A DNA stretch of 13,060 nt from Chloroflexota bacterium (GTDB lineage: Bacteria; Chloroflexota; Limnocylindria; QHBO01): positions 1 through 13,060 of the forward strand of contig JADLBB010000123.1 in the NCBI GenBank assembly GCA_020848055.1. Direction: 5' to 3'. A model generated the notes under the pieces. That model did not search any database and had not been told where the DNA came from. It saw nothing but the letters and a program-made list of their open reading frames with translations. The position numbers were made by a program, and so were the translations under genes. Below, piece by piece: positions 6,818 to 11,676 of the stretch (its first letter is position 1; each line of letters begins with the position of its first letter).

Positions 6818-7285
6818 ATGTACCCGTGGATCGTCTTTCTCCACGTCGCCGGCGTGTTCGGCTTCCTCATCACGCACGGCACGTCGGTCGCGGTCATGCT
6901 CGTGCTGCGCACCGAACGCAAGCGTGAGCGCATCGGTGCCCTGGTCGAGCTGTCGGCCGCCTCGATGACCGGCTTCTACGCGTCGATCCTCCTCCTCCTC
7001 GGGGCGGGGATCCTCGCCGGCTTCATCGGCAACTGGTGGCGGATGGGGTGGATCTGGATCTCGCTCGGCCTGTTCATCGTCATCGCCGGCGCGATGTACC
7101 CGCTCGGCAGCAACTACTTCCGTCGCATCCGCACCATCGTCGGGATGCGGCCGTCGGGTGCGCCGATGGTCAGCGACGAAGAGATTGACGAGATCCTCGG
7201 CTCTGGCCGGCCCCTGCTCCTCACCCTCGTCGGATTCGGAGGCCTCTCCGTCATCCTGTGGCTGATGGTCCTCAAGCCGTTCTGA
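6818..7285 (+). CDS. Four-helix integral membrane protein, DUF2269-like
   Basis: The 155-residue protein has four hydrophobic segments at ~4-28, ~48-70, ~74-95 and ~131-153, with a charged cytoplasmic-type loop (RTERKRERIG, ~31-40) and an acidic loop (SDEEIDEIL). The opening MYPWIVFLHVAGVFGF resembles DUF2269/CopD-like predicted membrane proteins; His9 and His20 sit in the first helix region, where His residues in related four-helix proteins are sometimes heme ligands. That role is a guess here. It starts 4 nt after the Usp-Rieske stop, with no strong SD, so it is very likely translated from the same message. It may anchor or exchange electrons with the Rieske domain, by inference from gene order only. 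Confidence 0.72.
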   Translation: MYPWIVFLHVAGVFGFLITHGTSVAVMLVLRTERKRERIGALVELSAASMTGFYASILLLLGAGILAGFIGNWWRMGWIWISLGLFIVIAGAMYPLGSNYFRRIRTIVGMRPSGAPMVSDEEIDEILGSGRPLLLTLVGFGGLSVILWLMVLKPF

Positions 7286-7340
7286 GCGACGACGGTCGGG
7301 TGCTCGCCAGAGCCAGCTGCCGGCCGGATGCCGATGGACG

Positions 7341-7736
7341 CTACTGCCCGACCGGCCAATGCTCGACGGCGAGCTCGCTCATCGGGAAATCCTTCGGATT
7401 GCCGGTCGCGAGGCGTCCGCCGATGGACAGCGCTGCCGCGGCGACCAGGCAGTCGGCTTGGGCCAGCGTGCGACCGCGGGCGGCATAGCTTCGGCGCCAG
7501 GACCCAGCGCGCCAGCCTTCAGCAACCCCGATCGAGACTATCCGCAGGCCCTCGAACAGGGCGCGTGCCGCGGGCTCCTCTTGCTCGCGCAGCCCCCGCA
7601 CGATCTCCTCGACGTTGATCGCGCAGGCATGTGGCACGTCGCCGGCCTCCTGCAGACCCCGCAGGCGCCTGACGGCCCCGGGCCGTCCACGCAGCACGTC
7701 GATCAGGACCGTGGTGTCGAGCAGGATCGGCGCCAT
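7341..7736 (-). CDS. vapC: VapC-type PIN-domain toxin (ribonuclease)
   Basis: The 131-residue protein is a complete PIN domain: N-terminal LLDTTVLIDVLRG with D7, E43/E44 in INVEEIVRGL, D95 in LAQADCLVAA, and D116 in TGNPKDF. These acidic residues form the Mg-dependent ribonuclease site of VapC toxins, which cut tRNA or rRNA. The frame is open upstream to 7793, but the domain starts at ATG 7736, which lies 1 nt after the antitoxin stop, as expected for a coupled vapBC operon. The gene is convergent with the membrane protein at 6818-7285 (55 nt between stops). All catalytic residues are present, so it should be active unless bound by its antitoxin. Confidence 0.93.
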   Translation of the reverse strand: MAPILLDTTVLIDVLRGRPGAVRRLRGLQEAGDVPHACAINVEEIVRGLREQEEPAARALFEGLRIVSIGVAEGWRAGSWRRSYAARGRTLAQADCLVAAAALSIGGRLATGNPKDFPMSELAVEHWPVGQ

Positions 7737-7737
7737 A

Positions 7738-7977
7738 TCAGCCGACGCGCTGCGTATCGAGGCGGCGCTCGTCGTGAACCCACTGTCCGGCATCTAGGTC
7801 CCAGGCATGGCCGCCATCGCCGATCACCCCCACCGACGCATTGATGAGCTCCCACCGACGTTCATCCTCCAGCGCCTGCTCGACCGCTCGTGCGATGAAC
7901 GCGCTGCGTCGTCGCGCGCCGACACGACGATCGAGTTCCCCAACGATGCCTTCCCGGAGCGTAATGTGTACTCGCAT
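7738..7977 (-). CDS. vapB: VapB-type antitoxin, ribbon-helix-helix
   Basis: The 79-residue protein begins MRVHITLREGIVGELDRRVG and continues with RRSAFIARAVEQALEDE, the RHH (CopG/Arc-like) DNA-binding fold. The C-terminal part (~45-79, with GHAWDLDAGQWVHDE) is the expected toxin-neutralising tail. It is stop-to-start adjacent (1 nt) to vapC. A GTG at 7983 is in frame, but a -10 box TAACGT at 7989-7984 puts the predicted transcription start exactly on ATG 7977, so a leaderless start at 7977 is preferred. It likely represses its own promoter together with VapC. Confidence 0.88.
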   Translation of the reverse strand: MRVHITLREGIVGELDRRVGARRRSAFIARAVEQALEDERRWELINASVGVIGDGGHAWDLDAGQWVHDERRLDTQRVG

Positions 7978-7980
7978 GGC

Positions 7981-7996
7981 CACACGTTAGCACACG
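7981..7996 (-). promoter_or_regulatory. vapB promoter (-10 TAACGT) with direct-repeat operator candidate
   Basis: On the minus strand TAACGT (7989-7984) lies 6 nt before ATG 7977, matching a leaderless promoter. The hexamer CACACG occurs twice on the plus strand (7981-7986 and 7991-7996), a 10-bp period of about one helical turn, straddling the -10 box. RHH antitoxins bind such repeats; binding here is inferred. Confidence 0.5.
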
Positions 7997-8160
7997 CGTC
8001 GACCAGTCCATCGGCTCAGTCCTGGAGGCTCAATGTTGGCTGTACTCTCCGGCCGGGGCCAGGAGCGATGGCGTGCCCAGCAGCTCGAGCATCTGGTCAG
8101 GCACTTCATGGCGACTCCGTTGGATGGGAAGTGGTCTCCGAAACGCGGCCGTGGCCCCGC

Positions 8161-8448
8161 TCATGGCAAGACAGTGAAGCGCCCTCCTCCCGTCGGCCGA
8201 ATCACCTCGAAGTGCCGCCGGTCGAGAGTCGCGATCGTGCGAGTGCGATATCGGCCAGCCAGGACGACGTTCGATGCGTCGGCCACCCCGATTGACTGAT
8301 CGGCATAGCGCTCCACGACCACGCGCGCCTCCGCCAGATCCTCGCTCCCGAAGCCGGGCAGGTCCCAGGCACCGCCGGACAGCTCTTGGAGGACGGCAAC
8401 CTCGGCGGAGACTCCCAGTCGCGGACGCCGAAACGCCCCGATCCACGC
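8161..8448 (-). pseudogene. 5'-truncated vapC (PIN-domain toxin) remnant
   Basis: The minus-strand frame ending at TGA 8163-8161 gives 95 residues whose last ~85 match the C-terminal two thirds of a PIN toxin: RLGVSAEVAVLQELSGG, then AWDLPGFGSEDLAEARVVVE, RYADQSIGVADAS with its catalytic Asp, and IATLDRRHFEVIRP with the last conserved Asp, ending FTVLP. The N-terminal third, with the first catalytic Asp and Glu, is missing; an in-frame TGA at 8451-8449 lies just upstream and no start codon is suitable. Homology stops at about 8420-8448, where the tRNA-derived repeat (8447-8495) begins, so the gene seems to have been cut by the recombination that made that repeat. No antitoxin partner is seen within 8496-8659. 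It is a different subtype from the intact VapC at 7341-7736. Confidence 0.8.
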
Positions 8449-8495
8449 TCAGAATCGGGACTGGATGAAGGAATTGGTACCGCATACCGGAATCG
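8447..8495. repeat. Copy of the tRNA-Glu 3' end and flank (candidate distal att site)
   Basis: This stretch is a direct repeat of 10628-10674. A 21-bp core (8471-8491, beginning GAATTGG and ending CCGGA) is identical in both, and about 24 bp on its left (GCTCAG..AATCGG..CT.GATGA) match with a few small indels. The core equals the last ~17 nt of the tRNA-Glu gene including CCA, plus 4 nt beyond. The rest of the tRNA is absent here. This is the pattern left by tyrosine-recombinase integration into a tRNA 3' end; no integrase gene is visible. Confidence 0.65.
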
Positions 8496-8659
8496 CGGGC
8501 GATCCTCCGGTGGGCTCCGGCTGAGTACGGTTGTTATGGTGGGATCCGACCAGGTCCGGCGAGTTCCGGCTGGCTTGAGGTTACGAACAAGGGTACGAAA
8601 GCCCGGACGGCAGCTCAGTCTAGGACGATTCAACGTGACGTGCGGCCGGAGCGGCAGGC

Positions 8660-9052
8660 TCAGCCGCAGCGCGCGGCGATCCACTCCCCGAAGTCAGCTT
8701 CGCTCATCTTTCCGCTTGCTGCGGCGCGAATGACCTGGTCGGTCTCGTCCGGATCGCCTGGCGCTGATGACCACGTCCGCCCGTTGCGCTCCACGAACTC
8801 CACGGTCGCCAGGAACGCGCATCGCTTGTTCCCGTCAGGCAGCGGATGGTTCTTCACGAGGTGCCAGCACAGGACCGCGGCCTTGGTCTCGAATTCGGGG
8901 TATGCCTCGACACCGCCGAAGCCAGCCTGCGGAGCGGCGAGTGCCGACTCGGCCAGTCCGATCCGGTCGAAGTTGGCGATCACCTCAGCGGGAAGGCCGA
9001 GCACGCGCTCTGCGATGAGGAGGTAGTCCGCCAGATCGAGGTAGGCGATCAC
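8660..9052 (-). CDS. doc: Doc-type toxin (Fic/Doc fold, putative protein kinase)
   Basis: The 130-residue protein is a compact Fic/Doc fold. The active-site motif HPLPDGNKR (H69-R77) is of the Doc form HxxxD/N-G-NKR, with Lys where AMP-transferring Fic proteins have Gly. P1 Doc phosphorylates elongation factor Tu and stops translation; the same activity is expected here from the motif. The N-terminus MIAYLDLADYLLIAERVLG matches the usual Doc start and the length is typical (~125-135 residues). It starts at GTG 9052, overlapping the antitoxin stop by 4 nt (GTGA), so the two are translationally coupled. The motif is complete and there is no sign of decay. Confidence 0.92.
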   Translation of the reverse strand: MIAYLDLADYLLIAERVLGLPAEVIANFDRIGLAESALAAPQAGFGGVEAYPEFETKAAVLCWHLVKNHPLPDGNKRCAFLATVEFVERNGRTWSSAPGDPDETDQVIRAAASGKMSEADFGEWIAARCG

Positions 9053-9261
9053 CGCGCAAGGCGCTCGAGGATCTCCTTGTTGCGCTCGATGCTGGCCTCC
9101 AGCCGCTTCCGGAAGTCGGCATCGTTGCGGCGCGCCGCGATGTGCGTGGCGATGGCTCGCCGGATCTCCTCATTGACCGACAGCTCGTCGACGCCGGCAA
9201 TCGCCTCAAGTGCCTCGGCCTCGTCTGCTGTTAGCCGCAGGGTGCGGGCACGGGTCGTCAT
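9049..9261 (-). CDS. RHH-like antitoxin paired with Doc
   Basis: The 70-residue protein opens with TLRLTADEAEALEAIAGVDE and continues SVNEEIRRAIATHIAARR, which fits a ribbon-helix-helix DNA-binding domain. A charged C-terminal helix (DADFRKRLEASIERNKEILE) follows and would occlude the toxin. It is not obviously a Phd-fold antitoxin, the classical Doc partner. The start ATG 9261 has a strong SD (GGGAGGTGA, 9273-9265) 3 nt upstream, so unlike vapB it is not leaderless. The stop overlaps the doc GTG start. It probably represses its own promoter through the repeat region at 9289-9314. Confidence 0.85.
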   Translation of the reverse strand: MTTRARTLRLTADEAEALEAIAGVDELSVNEEIRRAIATHIAARRNDADFRKRLEASIERNKEILERLAR

Positions 9262-9752
9262 GGCTCACCTCCCAAAGTGTTCTTCGCCGGTACCACGATA
9301 CCGTGATACCGCGGTTCGCACAAGGGGGCTGCAAGTACCGAACTGCATCGGATCAGGCCACTCCAAGTGCGCTGGCGCATCGCGAAATACCTGCTCGTGG
9401 AGTCCGCGGTGCCATTACACGGTGCGCCCTCCCGAGTGCGGACAACCTCGGAAGCGGCAGGTTTATCCCGCGCACCTCGATCGCTGAGACCCGACGCTGT
9501 ATCGCCCATTCATGGGAGTCGAGTGCCCGGACCAATCCGTTACCGGCGGGAGCGCATGCGCGCTTCGTTCAGGCGAAGCACCTGCCCCGGGCCACGACAC
9601 AGCCGGCTTGCGACATACTGCGCCTCAGGCACGATCAGTTTCGGCAGTCGGTGGGTTCGAACGTGAGGTTCGGGTTGCCGACGGACTGCCCATCGGACCT
9701 TCCGATTCCTGGGGCGGCGGGCGATGTGGTACCCTATCCGCAGCTAGTCATT
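9262..9752. other. Long non-coding stretch inside the islet
   Basis: Apart from the Doc-operon SD and promoter (9265-9314), I find no convincing gene here on either strand. Open frames exist but have no start signals, no recognisable domains and no consistent third-position G/C. Base composition is visibly less G+C-rich than in the flanking genes. I saw no tRNA or complete recombinase remnant. It may be decayed DNA of the original element or carry an unrecognised RNA. Confidence 0.5.
9289..9314 (-). promoter_or_regulatory. Operator/promoter region of the Doc-antitoxin operon
   Basis: The plus strand shows three TACC units spaced by 8 bp (starting 9291, 9299, 9307: TACCACGA, TACCGTGA, TACCGCGG). 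The 22 bp at 9289-9310, from GGTACC to ATACC, form an imperfect palindrome with two mismatched base-pair positions per half. On the minus strand TATCGT (9300-9295) is a plausible -10 box, giving a ~27-nt leader before ATG 9261. Symmetry over a -10 box upstream of an RHH antitoxin suggests autorepression; this is inferred. Confidence 0.5.
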
Positions 9753-9796
9753 GAGGCCCTTGCCATCCCCCTGGATGTGCTTGGGCCTCTTTCTTT
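9753..9796 (+). terminator. Hairpin followed by a T-rich tract
   Basis: GAGGCCC (9753-9759) and GGGCCTC (9783-9789) form a perfect 7-bp stem. The 23-nt loop can itself fold by CATCC/GGATG pairing. TTTCTTT follows at 9790-9796, so as a rho-independent terminator it points along the plus strand, where no gene is seen upstream. It also sits 4-11 nt past the DUF3800 stop on the minus strand and could end that transcript, but there it lacks a U tract. Confidence 0.5.
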
Positions 9797-9799
9797 GGA

Positions 9800-10465
9800 T
9801 CAGTACAGCCCGCCCGTCACCTCGGTAAGGTCCATCAATCGCTTGCCCAGAGCAACCTCGCCAGCGGCCGCCCGTCCTTCGACGATGCGCCGCGCCAGGC
9901 GGCCATAGATATCGACAACCTGGATGGGATCTGCGTAGACCGAATCGACCAGCGTGATCGTGGCGATCGATGGCCGGAGCTTGTAGTTGCCGCGTAGGTA
10001 GTCCTCCAGATTCTTACGGAGTTCAGGCGTCATCCGCCAGCGATCGATCACGAGGTCGAGCTCCTCGGACCACACACGGCGATCGATGTGGCGCTCGAGT
10101 AGGCGGCGCAGCTGGTAGTGACGGAACCTCCAGGTCTGGCCCGGACCCGCGAGGTGCGGCCCGCCTCCGCGCCGATAGACGTCCTTTCGGAGCCAGTTCG
10201 CGGTAGTCGTGATCTGTCCGGCGTCGGTCAGATCGGCGAGGAACTCGAGGAGGTGGCGCGACTGTGGGCTGAGCTTGTCGGCCCAGCGCTGGACCTTGAA
10301 CTCGCGCACGACCTCGTGGTGATACCGAAACGCCGTGATGTGCCGGCGAACTTGGTCAAGCGCCGGCTCGGCGAGATGCAGGCCGACCAGCAGATAGACA
10401 GGGTTCCCAGCCACTCCCGGATCGCCGGACTCGTCAACGAACAGGAACTCCTTAGGAACGTCCAC
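9800..10465 (-). CDS. DUF3800 domain protein
   Basis: The 221-residue protein begins with the DUF3800 signature FLFVDESGDPG (D11, E12, S13, G14), followed by YLLVGLHLAE. The family is predicted to have an RNase H-like fold with acidic active-site residues; later Asp residues in LDLVIDRWRM and LVDSVYADPIQVVDIYGRL (the latter normally near the C-terminus) fit the pattern. DUF3800 proteins are common in mobile elements and near toxin-antitoxin or defence genes, but their biochemical role is not established. The start is GTG 10465, with no SD; TACCCT at 10478-10473 lies 7 nt upstream, a leaderless-type promoter. It is transcribed toward the Doc pair but separated from it by more than 500 nt, so it is probably an independent unit. 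Confidence 0.88.
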   Translation of the reverse strand: MDVPKEFLFVDESGDPGVAGNPVYLLVGLHLAEPALDQVRRHITAFRYHHEVVREFKVQRWADKLSPQSRHLLEFLADLTDAGQITTTANWLRKDVYRRGGGPHLAGPGQTWRFRHYQLRRLLERHIDRRVWSEELDLVIDRWRMTPELRKNLEDYLRGNYKLRPSIATITLVDSVYADPIQVVDIYGRLARRIVEGRAAAGEVALGKRLMDLTEVTGGLY

Positions 10466-10472
10466 GATCGGC

Positions 10473-10478
10473 AGGGTA
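10473..10478 (-). promoter_or_regulatory. -10 box of a leaderless-type promoter for the DUF3800 gene
   Basis: TACCCT on the minus strand fits TANNNT and ends 7 nt before GTG 10465. There is no Shine-Dalgarno sequence between them. No clear -35 box is visible 17-18 nt upstream. Confidence 0.4.
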
Positions 10479-10501
10479 GCCGGTTGCCGAGTTGTCGGCC
10501 G

Positions 10502-10525
10502 CGCCTGCTTACCCCGCAGCAGGCG
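10502..10525. other. Perfect 7-bp hairpin between tRNA-Glu and the DUF3800 gene
   Basis: CGCCTGC (10502-10508) and GCAGGCG (10519-10525) form a perfect stem around a 10-nt loop. It lies downstream of the tRNA on the minus strand and just upstream of the predicted DUF3800 promoter. It could end the tRNA transcript or regulate DUF3800. There is no U tract on the minus strand; on the plus strand GGTTTAA follows. Confidence 0.35.
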
Positions 10526-10627
10526 GGTTTAACTCGTGAGCCCACTGCCTTACGCGTTGCGCCCTCTCTCGCGCAGAGGATGGGGGGACGAATGAGGGTA
10601 CAGGGTGAGCAAGAAGGCCAGACTCGT

Positions 10628-10674
10628 GCTCAGGAATCGGCCTAGATGAGAATTGGTACCGCATACCGGATTCG
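10628..10674. repeat. tRNA-Glu-proximal copy of the direct repeat (candidate att site)
   Basis: This is the partner of 8447-8495. The 21-bp identical core is 10650-10670 and covers the tRNA 3' terminus (CCA complement at 10654-10656) and part of the T-arm. The imperfect match extends ~22 bp beyond the tRNA 3' end, which indicates that a segment larger than the tRNA tail was duplicated. Confidence 0.65.
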
Positions 10675-10730
10675 AACCGGTGATCTCCGCCTTGAGAGGG
10701 CGGTGTCCTGGGCCTCTAGACGAATGCGGC
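10654..10730 (-). tRNA. tRNA-Glu (anticodon CTC)
   Basis: Read on the minus strand, the 77-nt gene has a 7-bp acceptor stem (GCCGCAT with ATGCGGT, including a G-U first pair as in other tRNA-Glu), a D-arm with GTCTAGAGGCCCAGGAC, and an anticodon arm CCGCC-CTCTCAA-GGCGG giving anticodon CTC. The T-arm is ACCGG-TTCGAAT-CCGGT, followed by discriminator A and an encoded CCA. All arms are intact. Its 3' end is duplicated at 8471-8491, marking it as a probable integration site. Confidence 0.96.
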
Positions 10731-10750
10731 ACGCCGGACGAGGTGGGCCG

Positions 10751-10779
10751 AGTCTAGCAAGGCCCCCCGATCCGGGCAA
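10751..10779 (-). promoter_or_regulatory. Promoter of tRNA-Glu
   Basis: On the minus strand TTGCCC (10779-10774) and TAGACT (10756-10751) are separated by exactly 17 nt, close to the sigma-70 consensus. The predicted start is near 10744, giving a short leader of ~14 nt before the tRNA 5' end at 10730. It sits right after the stop of the alpha/beta hydrolase gene. Confidence 0.65.
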
Positions 10780-10795
10780 ACCTCGGCGCTGAGAG

Positions 10796-11668
10796 TCAGC
10801 TCCGCGCGCTCACCGTGACGCCACCGGCGACCGCCATGCGGTGGCGTTGCTCCTCGAGCCAGCCGAACACGCTGGCGGCAACGTCGGGCCATGTGTCCTC
10901 GCCCATGACCAGCCCGAAATGGGAGGCCGATGGAACGTACTCGTACGCCGCGCCCAACAGATCGGCGGTGTGGCGGGCCTCGTTGGGGGGGATGATATCG
11001 TCGAGGCCGGCGCCGATGACCAGGCTCGGCACGTCCGCCAGCGCGGCCATGTCGATGGCCACGCCGCGCATCCGCTCGCGTCGAGCACGGCCCGACTCGC
11101 GCGCGCCGTCGAGCAACTCGCGCATCTTGCCGATGTCGGCCTCGGACATGTCGGGCATCCGGGACCGCAGTTCGTCGGTCGTGCCGGACCAGCCCCACCA
11201 CGCCGCGTCGTAGATGCCAGGCACCGAACGCAGCTCGTGCTCGTCGGGGCGCCGAGGCAGGGCGGCCGCTGGCGGCGAGGGGGCCAGCAGGATGAGGCCC
11301 AGGACGTCGCGCGGACGCTCGGCGGCGCGCATCAGGGCGACCAGCGCCCCAATCCCCCAGCCGATGACGACCGATGGACGGCCCAACTGGCGCAGCGCGG
11401 CCCCGACGTCATCGGCGTAGTCGGCCATGGTGGTGGCATCGAGTTCGGCCGGGGCGCTGGTGAAGTGCCCGCGCAGGTTCATGGCGTGCGCCTCCCAGCC
11501 GCGCTCGGCAAGGTAGGCAGCGAAATCGGTCCAGATCCAAGAGCCGGTCAGCACGCCATGCACCAGCAGCAGCGGTGGCTTGCGCGATCTGCGCTCCGGC
11601 TGGTGCGTCTCGATGTGGATGCCCTCGGGCTCGATGAAGGCCTCGTCGCGCTTGATCGCCTGCACCAT
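10796..11668 (-). CDS. Alpha/beta-hydrolase-fold protein with Gly at the nucleophile position
   Basis: The 290-residue protein has the fold's landmarks: oxyanion-region HG at 37-38 (LLLVHGVLTGSW), a nucleophile elbow GWGIG (103-107), an acid at D223/D224 (GAGLDDIIPP) and a histidine at H250 (SASHFG). At the elbow the usual GxSxG serine is replaced by Gly105, so ordinary serine-hydrolase chemistry is unlikely, while Asp and His are retained. It could be a non-catalytic or altered-mechanism member; lipase or esterase annotation should be avoided. No signal peptide is seen. It starts 8 nt after the stop of the DUF1015 gene, with GGAGG within that gene's end, so the two form an operon. The tRNA-Glu promoter follows directly. 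Confidence 0.88.
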   Translation of the reverse strand: MVQAIKRDEAFIEPEGIHIETHQPERRSRKPPLLLVHGVLTGSWIWTDFAAYLAERGWEAHAMNLRGHFTSAPAELDATTMADYADDVGAALRQLGRPSVVIGWGIGALVALMRAAERPRDVLGLILLAPSPPAAALPRRPDEHELRSVPGIYDAAWWGWSGTTDELRSRMPDMSEADIGKMRELLDGARESGRARRERMRGVAIDMAALADVPSLVIGAGLDDIIPPNEARHTADLLGAAYEYVPSASHFGLVMGEDTWPDVAASVFGWLEEQRHRMAVAGGVTVSARS

Positions 11669-11676
11669 CGGGCTCG

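Larger units (their letters stand above)
8471..10670. mobile_element. Putative 2.2-kb integrated islet at tRNA-Glu (doc/antitoxin plus DUF3800, no integrase)
   Basis: The stretch is bounded by the duplicated tRNA-Glu 3' end (8471-8491 and 10650-10670) in direct orientation, with the intact tRNA at the right end. It contains only a Doc/RHH toxin-antitoxin pair and a DUF3800 gene, both accessory families, plus a 491-bp non-coding stretch with visibly more A+T than the rest. There is no integrase, transposase or phage gene, so it would be either mobilised in trans or the residue of a larger element. The indels in the outer part of the repeats suggest it is not recent. The call is an inference from repeat placement and gene content. 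Confidence 0.5.

Noticed and set aside
7293..7354. CGGTCGGG/CCCGACCG inverted repeat between the membrane protein and vapC stops
   Set aside because: The loop is ~46 nt, there is no T tract, and the right arm lies within the vapC coding end; not good enough for a terminator.
8030..8684. Minus-strand open frames at 8030-8485 and 8202-8684 that could be taken for hypothetical proteins
   Set aside because: The recognisable protein in this stretch is the vapC remnant in the third minus-strand frame (8161-8448); the other two frames have no family resemblance and cross the repeat.
9728..9740. GGTACCCTATCCG resembling the att core (GGTACCGCATACCG)
   Set aside because: Only a short partial match with mismatches; likely chance, as is the similar GGTACC in the Doc operator.
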